Origin: Balaenoptera acutorostrata
Taxonomy: Eukaryota; Chordata; Mammalia; Artiodactyla; Balaenopteridae
DNA: 64,000 nt
Reading direction: 5' to 3'
NCBI RefSeq assembly: GCF_949987535.1
Contig: NC_080073.1
Coordinates: 25,044,116 to 25,108,115, forward strand
The notes under the pieces were generated by a model. It did no database searches, was not told the DNA's origin, and saw only the letters and a program-made list of their open reading frames with translations. Below are positions 14,974-26,299 of this stretch, piece after piece (position 1 is the first letter of the stretch; the number at the start of each line of letters is the position of its first letter). The position numbers and the translations under genes were made by a program.

Positions 14974-16484
14974 TTTTTTTTTAACATCTTTATTGGAGTA
15001 TAATTGCTTTACAATGGTGTGTTAGTTTCTGCTTTATAACAAAGTGAATCAGTTATACATATACATATATTCCCATATCTCTTCCCTCTTGCGTCTCCCT
15101 CCCTCCCTCCCACCCTCCCTATCCCACCCCTCTAGGTGGCCACAAAGCACCAAGCTGATCTCCCTGTGCTATGCAGTTGCTTCTCACTAGCTATCGATTT
15201 TACGTTTGGTAGTGTATATATGTCCATGCCACTCTCTCACTTTGTCACATCTTACCCTTCCCCCTACCCATATCCTCAAGTCCATTCTCTAGTAGGTCTG
15301 TGTCTTTATTCCCATCTTGCCACTAGGTTCTTCATGACCTTTTTTTTTTTTGCCCTTAGATTCCATATATATGTGTTAGCATACTGTATTTGTTTTTCTC
15401 TTTCTGACTTACTTCACTCTGTATGACAGACTCTAGGTCCATCCACCTCACTACAAGTAACTCCATTTCGTTTCTTTTTATGGCTGAGTAATATTCCATT
15501 GTATATATGTGCCACATCTTCTTTATCCATTCATCCGATGATGGACACTTAGGTTGCTTCCATGTCCTGGCTATTGTAAATAGAGCTGCAATGAACATTT
15601 TGGTACATGAGTCTTTTTGAATTATGGTTTTCTCAGGGTATATGCCCAGTAGTGGGATTCCTGGGTTGTATGGTAGTTCTATTTTTAGTTGTTTTTTGTT
15701 TTTTTTTTTTAAACGTTGGGTTTATTTTATTTATTTATTTATTTATTTATGGCTGTGTTGGGTCTTCGTTTCTGTGCGAGGGCTTTCTCTAGTTGTGGCA
15801 AGCGGGGGCCACTCTTCATCGCGGTGCACGGGCCTCTCATTATCGCGGCCTCTCTTGTTGCGGAGCACAGGCTCCAGACGCGCAGGCTCAGTAGTTGTGG
15901 CTCACGGGCCTAGTTGCTCCGCGGCATGTGGGATCTTCCCAGACCAGGGCTCAAACCCATGTCCCCTGCATTGGCAGGCAGATTCTCAACCACTGTGCCA
16001 GCAGGGAAGCCCCTATTTTTAGTTTTTTAAGGAACCTCCATACTGTTCTCCGTAGTGGCTATATCAATTTACATTCCCACCAACAGTGCAAGAGGGTTCC
16101 CTTTTCTCCACACCCTCTCCAGCATTTATTGTTTCTAGATTTATTGATGATGGCCATTCTGACCAGTGTGAGATGATATCTCATTGTAGTTTTGATTTGC
16201 ATTTCTCTAATGATTAAAGATGTTGAGCATTCTTTCATGTGTTTGTTGGCAATCTGTATATCTTCTTTGGAGAAATGTCTATTTAGGTCTTCTGCCCATT
16301 TTTGGATTGGGTTGTTTGTTTTTTTGTTATTGCGCTGCATGAGTTGCTTGTAAATCTTGGAGATTAATCCTTTGTCAGTTGCTTCATTTGCAAATATTTT
16401 CTCCCATTCTGAGGGTTGTCTTTTCGTCTTGTTTATGGTTTCCTTTGCTGTGCAAAAGCTTTTAAGTTTCATTAGATCCTATTT
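14974..16484 (-). mobile_element. 5'-truncated L1 with a nested SINE
   Basis: A T-run and the reverse L1 3' end at 14974 onward, then antisense ORF2 C-terminal sequence (the peptide block WKQPKCP...DEWIKKMW is readable on the - strand) up to 16484. A perfect 14-bp target duplication gtttaaatactttt flanks it at 14960-14973 and 16485-16498. About 1.2 kb of L1 is present; a CHR SINE splits it (15691-16012). It lacks its 5' half, so it is incapable of moving. Confidence 0.93.
15691..16012 (-). mobile_element. CHR-type SINE, long form
   Basis: Antisense body from 'ggctgtgttgggtcttcg' to 'gccagcagggaagccc', with an AAATA-type tail reading as (attt)n. The flanking repeat ctatttttagtt is at 15679-15690 and 16013-16024. 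Inserted into the L1, so younger. An extra non-A segment (gttgggtt-like, about 15712-15722) sits in the tail next to a pure T-run. Confidence 0.93.
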
Positions 16485-16694
16485 GTTTAAATACTTTTGA
16501 AGGGATACATTGTGACTGCTAGTTCTTTTTTATTTCTGGTGACTCCGGTATTGTTGAGACTTTGCCTGCTTTCATTGGGAACAGCCATGTTTAGCAAAGT
16601 GCTTGCAGGCTACGGACCCATATCTCATCAGAGAGAGTTACCAAGCACAGTATAGCCACTAAACCAACAGTTCATAGCCTTGGCTACACATGGA

Positions 16695-17125
16695 AAGCAC
16701 CCAGGAGCTTTAAAAATGCCGATGCCTGGGCTTCCCTGGTGGCGCAGTGGTTGAGAATCTGCCTGCCAATGCAGGGGACACGGGTTCGAGCCCTGGTCTG
16801 GGAGGATCCCACATGCCGCGAAGCAACTGGGCCCGTGAGCCACAACTACTGAGCCTGCGCGTCTGGAGCCTGTGCTCCGCAACAAGAGAGGCCGCGACAG
16901 TGAGAGGCCCGCGCACCGCGATGAAGAGTGGCCCCCGCTTGCCACAACTAGAGTAAGCCCTCGCACAGAAACAAAGACCCAACATAACACAGCCAAAAAT
17001 AAATAAATTAATTAAAAAAAAAAAAAACCGATGCCTGTGCCCACCCCCCAGAGATCCTTATACAGTTAGTCTGCGGTGTGGCCCAGCTTGTTTAAAGGTC
17101 CCAGGTGATTCTAATTGGCCGCCAT
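16695..17125. mobile_element. hAT-Charlie-type relic split by a SINE
   Basis: 'cacccaggagctttaaaaatg' before the SINE and 'cccccagagatccttatac' and 'cccaggtgattctaattgg' after it are two halves of one MER5-class non-autonomous element. Confidence 0.6.
16729..17027 (+). mobile_element. CHR-type SINE, long form
   Basis: Full-length body: head 'gcttccctggtggcgcagtg', B-box region 'gggttcgagccctgg', CHR middle, A-rich tail. A perfect 10-bp duplication ccgatgcctg lies at 16719-16728 and 17028-17037. Little diverged from the copy at 33473. Confidence 0.96.
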
Positions 17126-19390
17126 TGCATTCTTCATCTGCTTTAACCTCAGACTGTGTGGGGTTGAATGGGTCTGTTGTGCCTCTTTCTTTCTGACTTA
17201 TAGTATCTACTGTTGTCTTTTCTAGTTTGCAATATAGCAGCAGCTCAAAGGAAAGATAGTTAGAGATTATTTTCCCTGGGTAAACTCAAAAGCCTTTCGA
17301 TTCCAGGAAGTTGTTAGCCAAATATAAAGATAATAAGTATATATGTTTCAATTGTGAATTCTGTTTAATATTCCTGTCACCACTAAACTTATTCATTAAT
17401 AAGGATAATGGAGAGACTTCTGCATTCTCAACAAGAGATCTGAGCAACATCATTTAAACCAAGATTTAGCCAGAGTACTTTCACTTAAATTAATTTGAGA
17501 AATATTTTAATGGTCTTATGAAATGGGACATGTGGTATGTTAAAACCCAATGAGAGAGAGAGAATACCGAATAATTAGCAATTAGCAGTCGTGAGGATGA
17601 ACAATTGTTTTCTAACAAGTTCTTCCAAAGTATTTATGTTTCTTTCACCTGCCACCTCCCACACAGCTCCTTTTAGCAGACAACTTTGGGGCTGAAAAGT
17701 TATTATGCCATGGCTGAATAAGGGCAATGTGGCATTCTTAAGACCAAAACAACATACATGCCTTAAATTTTAAGGGGTATAAAATTCTTGGGAAAATAGT
17801 GCTGGGAATAAATGCTATTTACCTAGCAGCTCCTCGATTATCATAAGAAGACTCTAACATTGATCCAGGCAAGTGCGTGGGATCCACCATTGATATGACC
17901 AGCCCTAACTCTGGGCCAAAGGGAAGTATATTTGAAATAGTCATGAAATCTAGAACGAGGCAGTATCCAGTGAAAATTTCATCTGTCCAACCTATCAACT
18001 AGACAGCCCTCCCTAAAGTCACCCCTTGTGGAAGGAATTTTTTGAGGCAGATTCTCCATGTATCCTTGGAAATGGTAACTTAGTTGACCTTAACTCCTTC
18101 CATTATCTCCTGAAAACAGAGCTTAGTTGAAAGCAGTTTGTTAGCAAATATGTAGTGATGACTGTTTTCCTGGCACGGTGCTCACTGTCAAACAAAGGCA
18201 GTAAAAATCCCAGCGTTCCTGAAGTTTAGTCTGGCACGGTGGATGGACATTGAATGATTGAGTTCAATTGTGGTAAGAGCTGCGGATGTGTATGTGGTGC
18301 CCATGACCGTCTACAAGAGGACAGCTTACTCTGGACAGTTCAAAGAAAGGAGGCAAAGAAGGAAGGGCTTGCCAAGGAGAAGGGAGACCTCTGCAGAGGC
18401 CTCGTGGCAAAGGGAGTGCAGCTTGTTCCAGCAGAGAATCAAAGACCCATGAGACTAAGGATCTAGCCCAGCAAGGGAGGAAGAGGGAGAAGCAAGACTT
18501 GGAATGTGTCTGTGAGCCTTAAGGAGAGAGACCCACTGCTTATTCCCACTGGGTAAGAAAAGACAGCCCAAAGGAGCAATTGACAGAGGACCAAGTGATC
18601 CCCTCATCACTAAAATATCTCCCACAAAGCAGTGAGAATAGACCACATTTGACATCTCTATAATCCTGAAACCTACTAGAATAACCACAAATATTTGAAG
18701 GAAAAGTCATGTGTTAGTCTCCTTTTTACAAAGAAGCAAATCTTTTATTTATTCTTCCTGCAAGAGCCAAACTTTGGGTTATAGAAAGTGCACTTGGGCT
18801 GGGAGTACCTTTGCTGTCAGTCACTTTTTTTTTTTTTTTTTTACCGGGCAGGTCTTACTGGAAACTTGTAACACAGGGAAACATTTCCTGCAGATAGATG
18901 GGCAAAATTTTTGAGCAAGATTACAAACTCCATGAAATCACCCAGTCTGGTTTATGATGTCTTTTCCTCTCAACGTGGTTCAGTTTTATTTTAGAAATCT
19001 ATTTCATGGGGGGTTATTTTTATCACTTGGGTGTATTCTGTTTGGATGGCTTTTGTTTCAGTCTTTATTCTTACTAAAAATTTGTTTCTCTCTCTTCCTG
19101 ACTTCCACTGAAATGAATTGAATGAGAAATCCCAAAGGTGCATGTCTAGAGAATAAAAATGTCATAATTGTCCTCCCTGTTAATGAACTTTAATTTGGAT
19201 TTTGAGGAAGGGTTTGTTCCTTTGTGCCTCTCCCCCATGATGTCATGGACAGTGACATTCAAAGATTGGGAAGTGGTCTGCTCCATTCCTAGGATTTAGA
19301 CCAAAAAGGATTCCCTATTCTCTACTATTTTGTAATACTTTCAGGAGAAGCCAGATGCGGGCATCACTTAGAACATGACCCAAACTTTGA
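17126..19390. other. Intergenic, no gene recognised
   Basis: Mostly unique sequence; about 18150-18480 may be an L2 interior and 18826-18842 is a T-run. No exon, RNA gene or repeat structure can be defended. Confidence 0.45.
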
Positions 19391-19394
19391 AAAT

Positions 19395-19795
19395 ACGGGA
19401 AGGACAGAGTGAGACGAAAACCTTAACTTTTTATTTGTTTTATGACACAAGTAATCGATACTACATTAGCTTTGTTTTAAAAAATCCAAATAGTGTAAAA
19501 GACCCTCTTGATGACGCCCTCCCCCCAAATTTCAGTCTTACCCCAGATCTAGCCATTGTTGTCAAATCAGCTCTCTCCATTCAGACACATCATTGTACAT
19601 GTGCAAAGGCATAAAAAAACATATATGTAGATAGTTTTTATCTGTGGGATTCTAAAATGACAAGTGCACAATAATGTACATATTGCTTGTCAGTGTTATT
19701 TGTTTTTTCTCACTTAATATATCTTGTAGATCTTAACCAGTTCAGTGAGTGTTCTCATGCTTTTTTTTTTTTCTTGTTTTTTAAACTGCTGAATA
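19395..19795 (-). repeat. Old L1-like 3'-region fragment
   Basis: 'cttaactttttatttgttt', 'gacacaagtaatcgatac', 'gaataatattctgtagtgta' and the T-run at 19760-19771 follow the order of ancient L1 3' ends in reverse. Highly diverged, so family and boundaries are uncertain. Confidence 0.4.
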
Positions 19796-19805
19796 ATATT
19801 CTGTA

Positions 19806-20172
19806 GTGTATTAGCCTGCTTATGCTGCCGTAGCAGAACACCGTAGACTCAGTAACTTAAACAACAGCAAGTTGTTTTCTCATCTTTTTGGAGGCTAGAA
19901 GTCCAAGATTAAGGTCCCAGGGTTGGTTCCTAGTGAGGACTCTTCCTGGCTTGCAGACAGCTGTCTTCTCACTGTGCCTTCACATGGCCTTTTCTCTGCT
20001 ATCTCTTCCTCCTCTTGTAAGGACACTAATCTTTTCTGATTAGGGTTCACCCTTATGACCTCATTTAAGCTTAATTACATCCTTGAAGATCTTATCTCCA
20101 AATGCAGTCACACTGGGGATTAGGGCTTCAACATAAGAATTTTGGGGTGACACAGTTCAGCCCACAGCATTT
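19806..20172 (-). mobile_element. MLT1-type (MaLR) LTR
   Basis: Reverse complement of an MLT1 LTR: 'gtattagcctgcttatgctg', 'ggaggctagaagtccaagat', 'cttcacatggccttttctct', 'tccaaatgcagtcacactgg', 'aagaattttggggtgacaca' in that order. Solo LTR, ancient. Confidence 0.85.
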
Positions 20173-20880
20173 AGTATGGATGTACTACACTTTCTTTCAT
20201 CTCTTTATCTGCCATGGGAGAAATTCCTTTAAAAAATTTTTTTTTAAGTTTAACTCCAGCATAATTTTGTCCCCTTGTTCTAAAAGAGACCAAGATGTCC
20301 TTCACCTCTGGGATGGTAGGAAGTCAAGGGAGAGGGAATGGAGATGGGGAGGGATAGGGAAGCAAGAGATCGATTTGTAAAATGCTGGTACCCAGTTACT
20401 CATTCTCATTAGCCCATGGAGTTTTCAGCTTCTTCTCTCCCTGCTAAGAAAGTAGGCGAATCTGGCATTTCAGGATGCAAAGTTGGAGGAGGTAGGCAAG
20501 GCCAGAAATGTCCCGTATGGGCTGCAAGCCTTCCTTAAAAAGTTAGCATTGCCAGTGGGAAACCTAGGAGGACCAAAAAAGCTCCAGGCCATAGGCAGAC
20601 ACCCCCAACTCAGTTTCTAGACACTATCCAGACACCATTGTCCAGAGAGATGTGCATCCAGTTACAAAATTCTGTGTTCACTATTCTGTGAATCTTTTAG
20701 GAACCCTCTGTGTGCTTGCACACCCAAGTCCCTTGATGCCAAGGGAAAATCTGGCATTCTTTGTTCATTTAGACCAAAGAGTAATTACCCAGGGAAGATA
20801 AAGAAAAATTCTTTTCCCTGGTAAATCTACCAGGGCCCTCTGGAGGTGAGTGCTACTGGAGAGAAATAGCTTGACCTCTT
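20173..20880. other. Intergenic, nothing recognised
   Basis: Unique-looking sequence between an MLT1 LTR and a MER20. No ORF with family resemblance. Confidence 0.5.
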
Positions 20881-20884
20881 GACT

Positions 20885-21105
20885 AAGCCAGTGGTTCTCA
20901 ATTTCGCCCCCCAGGGCACAGTTAGCAACATCTGGATACACTTTCATTGTCATATCTAGGGGAGGGGGAGGGACGCCGTGCTACTGCATTTAGTGGGTAG
21001 AGACCAGGGATACTGCCGAACGTTCTCCAATGCGCCGGACAGCAACAACGAATTATCTATCCCAAGATGTCAACAGTGCCAAGGTTGAGAAAAACTGCTC
21101 TAAGC
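20885..21105 (+). mobile_element. MER20-type hAT-Charlie element
   Basis: 'cagtggttctcaatttcgcc', 'tagtgggtagagaccaggga', 'gaattatctatcccaagatg' and 'gccaaggttgagaaaaactg' give a nearly end-to-end copy. A second copy lies at 30625-30845. Confidence 0.85.
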
Positions 21106-21152
21106 CAAATGATAGAAATTTGCTGGGGACTTGCAGCTGGGGAAATTATTTA

Positions 21153-23383
21153 TTTTTTCTTTATTTTTTATTGACGTATAGTTGATTTACAATGTTGTGT
21201 TAGTTTCAGGTGTACGGCAAAGTGATTCTGATATACATATATATATATATGTTCTTTTTTTCGATTATGTTACATTATAGGTTATTACAAGATACTGAAT
21301 ATAGTTCCCTGTGCTATATGGTAGGCCCTTGTTGTTTATCTATTTTATGCGTAGAAGTGTGTATCTGTTAATTCCATACTCCTAATTTATCCCTCCCCTC
21401 TTCTCCTTTGGTAACTGTAAGTTTGTTTTCTATGTCTGTGAGTTGGTTATGGTTTTGTAAATAAATTCATTTGTACTAACTTTTAAATTCCACATATGAT
21501 ATTATATAATATTTGTCTTTCTCTAACTTCACTTAGTACAATAATCTCTAGGTCCATCCATGTTGCTGCAAATGGCATTATTTCATTCTTTTTTATGGCT
21601 GAATAATATTCCATTGTATATATATACCACATCTTCTTTATCCATTCATCTGTTGTTGGACACTTAGGTTGCTTCCATGTCTTGGCTATTGTGAATAGTA
21701 CTGCTATGAACATTGGGGTACATGTATCTTTTCGAATTAGAGTTTCATCTTTTCTGGATATATGCCCAAGAGTGGGATTATAGGACCATATTGTAATTCT
21801 ATTTTTAGTTTTTGAGGAACCACCATACTGTTTTCCATAGTGGCTGCACCACTATGTATTGTCTGAAATCAGGAAGGGTTATGCCTCCAGCTTTGTTCTT
21901 TTTCCTCAGGATTGCTTTGGCAATTCTGGGTCTTTTGTGGTTCAATATAAATTTTAGGATTATTTGTTCTAGTTCTGTGAAAAATGTCATGGGTAATTTG
22001 ATAGAGACTTCATTAAATCTGTAGATTGCTTTGGGTCATATGGCTGTTTTAACTATATTAATTCTTCCAATCCAAGAGCATGGGATATCTTTCCATTTCC
22101 TTGAATCATCTTCAAATTCCTTTATCAATGATTTAGTTCTTTGCATATAAGTCTTTCAACTGCTTGGTCAGTTTTATTCCGAGGTATTTTGTTTCTTTTG
22201 GTTTTTGTTTGTTTGTTTTTTGGATGCAGTTTTTATTATTTATTTATTTATGGCTGTGTTGGTCTTCGTTGCTGCGTGTGGGCTTTCGCTATTTGCAGCA
22301 GGCAGGGGCTACTCTTTGTTGCGGTGTGCAGTTTTCTCATTGCGGTGGCTTCTCTTGTTGCGGAGCACAGGCTCTAGGCCCACGTGCTTCAGTGGTTGTG
22401 GCACGCGGGCTCAGTAGTTGTGGCACGCAGGCTCAGTAGTTGTGGCACACAGGCTTAGTTGCTCCGCGGCATGTGGGATCTTCCCAGACCAGGGCTCAAA
22501 CCCATGTCCCCTGCATTGGTAGGCGGATTCTTAACCACTGTGTCACCAGGGAACTCCCTGGGTGCAATTTTAAATGGGATTTTAAAAAACTTTCTCTTTC
22601 TGATATTTCCTTGTTAGCATAAAGAAACACAACGGATTTCTGCATGTTAATCTTGTATCCTGCTACCATGCTGAATTCATTTATCAGTTCTAATAGTTTT
22701 TGTGTGGAGTCTTTAGGGTTTTCTATAGAGTATCATGTCATCTGCATATAATGACAATTTAACCTCTTCCCTTCCAATTTCGATACCTTTTATTTCTTTT
22801 TCCTTTCTGATTGGACTTCCAATACTATGTTGAATAGAAATGGTCAGAGTGGGCATACTTGTCTTGTTCCAGAATTTAGTGGGAAGACTTTCAGCTTTTC
22901 ACCATTTAGGATTATGTTCGCTGTGGGTTTGTCATAGCTGGCCTTTATTATTTTGAGATATGTTCCCTCTATACCCACTTTGGTGAGAGTTTTTATGGAT
23001 TTTGAATTTTATCCAATGCTTTTCCTGTTCCTATTGAGATATTCATGTGGTTTTTGTCTTTTCTTGTTGTGTTGTATTGCACGGATTGATTTGCGTATGT
23101 TGAACCATCTTTGTGATGCTGGAATGAATCCAACTTGATCATGGTGTGTGATCCATTTTATGCGTTGTTGGATTCAGTTTGCTAATATTTTGTTGAGGAT
23201 TTTTGCATCTATATTCATAAAGACATTGGCCTATAATTTTCTTTTTTGGTGTTGTCTTTGTCTAGTTTTGGTATCAGGGCAAGGTGATGGTGGCTTATAG
23301 AATGACTGTGAGAGTATTCCCTCCTCTTTGATATTTTGGAAGAGTTCAAGAAGGATAGGTATAAGTTCTTCTTTGTATGAATT
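21153..23383 (-). mobile_element. L1 with internal deletion and nested SINE
   Basis: The reverse L1 3' end starts after 21153, the ORF2 C-terminal block is antisense up to about 21855, and then the sequence jumps directly to ORF2 sequence that lies well upstream in L1, continuing to about 23383. The intervening ORF2 segment is missing, so an internal deletion is inferred. Flanking repeats tggggaaattattta (21138-21152) and tggggaaataatttta (23384-23399) support one insertion event. Its 5' half is absent. A CHR SINE interrupts it at 22235-22559. Confidence 0.85.
22235..22559 (-). mobile_element. CHR-type SINE, long form
   Basis: Antisense body from (attt)n and 'atggctgtgttggtcttcg' to 'tcaccagggaactccct'. 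It carries three copies of the internal 'gttgtggcac' unit. An imperfect flanking repeat, ggatgcagttttt and gggtgcaatttta (22222-22234 and 22560-22572), marks the target. Confidence 0.9.
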
Positions 23384-23399
23384 TGGGGAAATAATTTTA

Positions 23400-24385
23400 A
23401 AGAATATTGACATCTTAATTTTGCAGGAGATGTAATTTTTAGACAAGCCTCCAAAATTGCTGATTTGAATGTTTGTTTGAAATAGTAGACATCTCAGTGA
23501 GCAATTTCCTTTTATTTTATTTTTTTTCAGATAGCTACTGAGGCAGTCTGTTAAATTTTTTAGTTGTAACACACAGGTTTCTTGGAGGACAGTTTGTGAC
23601 ATCTACAGCCCTCCTAAGTTTGGTTACATATTCAGTTGGCTTATTTCTCACTATCAAGTGGCCTTTATTTAAATTTCAGCCACCAACTGAAGCTTCACCT
23701 TGAGTTAAATAATAATGCACACATCAGAAGGTGTTATGGGGATTAATTAGTTAACTTTTGTAAGGTGCTTTAAAGATAAAAAGAAAACCCACTTTGAGTT
23801 CTAACTTTTATAATTAGGCAAATCAGGCACTTTTTAGCCATTACAAGTAGCTTTGATCCTGTCTGCCTTCTTCCTTGCCTGAGCAGTTAGTTTGCTGCGA
23901 GGAAGTATATTGGAATAAGCAGTAGTGACCTGTAGTGGAAAAATGCAAACCTCATTTGTGACGGCTATTTTCAGATTCTCTTTTAGTGGTGAGATGAGGA
24001 GAAAAAGCATCCCCAAGAGAAATTAAAATCCCTTAGTAGTGATGGGAGACTTCAAGGTAGTGCTTCTTAAACACCAATAAGTAAATTAGAGAAATGGTGT
24101 GTGTTCTCTCGTTCATATTTATCCATTCACTCTGTGTCCCCTCCTCCCTACCCCCCATAAAGAAGAAAGTATGATTATGAGACTCTGCTAAAAATCTCTC
24201 AAGTAAACCACAACCTATATTAGGGAATCTTTATATTCTATGCAGACTCTATTTTTTTACCCCTTTGGCGTTTGCTTCTTTCTTCCCTTATAACCATCAC
24301 TATTGTCATTGTCATCATCACCTTATGTTTGAATAATCTTTTGCAGTTTGGAAAAATGTTGAATTCAGAATGTGCCAGGCCCTGT
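23400..24385. other. Intergenic, nothing recognised
   Basis: Unique AT-rich sequence with a T-run at about 23516-23528. No gene. Confidence 0.5.
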
Positions 24386-24389
24386 CCTG

Positions 24390-24560
24390 GGGGCTGCATA
24401 CCTCATCTAATCCTCACAACACCTATTAAGATGGGTACCATTGTCCCCAATTTACAGATGCCATAACTGAGGCTCACAGAGGCGGCTCTCATGACCATGG
24501 TCACAACTGGGAAGCAATGATGCTGAGACTAACTGTTTCAAAGTCAGTGTTCTTTCCAGA
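24390..24560 (-). repeat. MIR/L2-like fragment
   Basis: 'atctaatcctcacaacacct', 'tttacagatgccataactga' and 'ggctcacagagg' are the MIR core in reverse orientation. Confidence 0.7.
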
Positions 24561-25074
24561 ACTTCATGCAAAAGAATTTTCATTGCACTTTTTCTTTTCC
24601 AATCTGGCTTTTGTCCCCCTGAGAGTCTAGTAGGAAAGGTGGTATTTTCTCTGTTCTCCAGGTAAAGAGACAGGAGATAAAGGTTTGCCTACAAATGTCA
24701 CCAAATGTTGGTGAGTTTATCTGCTCACCTCACATATTCCTCAGCCCCTGCAATTTGGCATTCCACATTGACCCCTTGTGACCCAGAGCCCTTAAAGGCT
24801 AATAGACAAGTCCAATACACAAGTCCTAGGAGACAAGTTCAGTGCTGCTTTCCTACTTAGCCTCTCTTCCCTTTCTGAGGCACTGAACACAGCTGACCAC
24901 TCTCTCCTTGATTCTCCACTTTGCTGTTTCCTTCCTCCCCTCTGACCTGTACTGTCCACTCCTCTTTGTTATCTCCTTGCTCCTATGTACATTTTAGATG
25001 CAGATGGCTCCCCAGGGGACCATCTTGGGCATTCTTTTCTACTTTGGTAATTCCACCTATGTCCATAATCAGTG
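24561..25074. other. Probable L2-derived sequence
   Basis: The pyrimidine-rich stretch around 24880-25060 (ctctccttgattctccactt ... ) looks like an L2 interior. Not certain. No gene. Confidence 0.35.
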
Positions 25075-25915
25075 CTTCCTAAATTTTGCTACATTTTAGA
25101 ATCACCTGAGGATGCTTTTAAACATCCCAGTGACCTAGCAATCCCACTACTGGGCATATACCCTGAGAAAACCATAATTCAAAAAGAGTCATGTACCACA
25201 ATGTTCACTGCAGTTCTATTTACAATAGCCAGGACATGGAAGCAGCCTAAGTGTCCATCGACAGATGAATGGATAAAGAAGATATGGCACATATATACAA
25301 TGGAATATTACTCAGCCGTGAAAAGAAACGAAATTGAGTTATTTGCAGTGAAGTGGATGGACCTAGAGTCTGTCATACAGAGTGAAGTTAAGTCAGAGAA
25401 AAACAAATACCATATGCTAATGCATATATGTGGAAATTAAAAAAAAAAAAAGATTCTGAAGAACCTAGGGGCAGGACAGGAATAAAGACGCAGACGTAGA
25501 GAATGGACTTGAGGACACGGGAAGTGGGAAGGGTAAGCTGGGACGAAGTGAGAGTGGCATGGACAGATATACACTACCAAATGTAAAATAGGTAGCTAGT
25601 GGGAAGCAGTTGCATAGCACAGGGAGATCAGCTCAGTGCTTTGTGACCACCTAGAGGGGTGGGATAGGGAGGGTGGGAGGGAGACGCAAGAGGGAGGGGA
25701 TATGGGGATATATGTGTACATATAGCTGATTCACTTTGTTATAAAGCAGAAACTAACACAACATTGTAAAGCAATTATACTCCAGTAAAGATGTTAAAAA
25801 AAAAAAAAAAATCCCAGTGCCCAGATTGCACCGTAGACAATTAAAACAGAATCTCTGATCATCAGTGTTTTTTAAAACTCTCTCTAGGTGATTCCCAAGC
25901 ACAGCCAAGTGTGAG
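25075..25915. mobile_element. hAT-Charlie-type relic split by an L1
   Basis: 'tcctaaattttgctacattt', 'gaatcacctgaggatgct' before the L1 and 'cagaatctctgatcatcagt', 'taggtgattcccaagcacag' after it are halves of one element. Confidence 0.65.
25133..25810 (+). mobile_element. 5'-truncated L1
   Basis: Sense ORF2 C-terminal sequence (the WKQPKCPSTDEWIKK block is readable in one frame), the 3' UTR, and an A-tail at about 25796-25810. A perfect 9-bp duplication atcccagtg is at 25124-25132 and 25811-25819. It has a stop in the ORF2 frame at 25438 and lacks 5' sequence, so it is inactive. Confidence 0.93.
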
Positions 25916-26034
25916 AAGCAGAAGCGTGAAATCATCCTCCATAAGTGACTCTCAGGTATGCCCTTCTAGCCACGACCTGTCCCCTCAGTATGAGACATAT
26001 GTCTCCACCTGCTCCCTGTGTCCCACAGCCCCCC

Positions 26035-26255
26035 TCAAACTCAGCACATCCAAAGAGTAGAGTTGCTAAGTTTAGCACAAAAATATGGAAGGCTTCATTA
26101 CATGTGTATTTCAGATAAACAATGAATAACTTTTTAGTATAAACATGTTCCAAGTATTGCATGGGACATACTTATCCTTAAAAAATTATTTGTTGTTTAT
26201 CTGAAGTTCACATGTAACTTGGCCTCCTGCATTTTATCTGGCAACCCACCTAAGA
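26035..26255. mobile_element. Palindromic MITE-like element, copy 1
   Basis: Left arm 'tttcagataaacaatgaata' and right arm 'tttgttgtttatctgaa' are reverse complements around a centre near 26155 ('gcatgggacatact'). Terminal words are 'gagttgctaagtttagc' and 'atctggcaacccacc'. A second copy is at 57755-57985. Confidence 0.75.
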
Positions 26256-26299
26256 GAAAATGATCTCTCTCTTTGAATCCCCTTAGCTTGGGGAAGAGC

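Noticed and set aside
15356..16472. ORFs with WKQPKCP and similar peptides that look like enzymes
   Set aside because: They are L1 ORF2 C-terminal relics (same at 21483, 25072, 35950 and 40325), truncated and broken.
16770..16810. tRNA gene
   Set aside because: The B-box-like GGTTCGAGCCC belongs to the tRNA-derived head of a CHR SINE; there is no tRNA cloverleaf or terminator run right after it.
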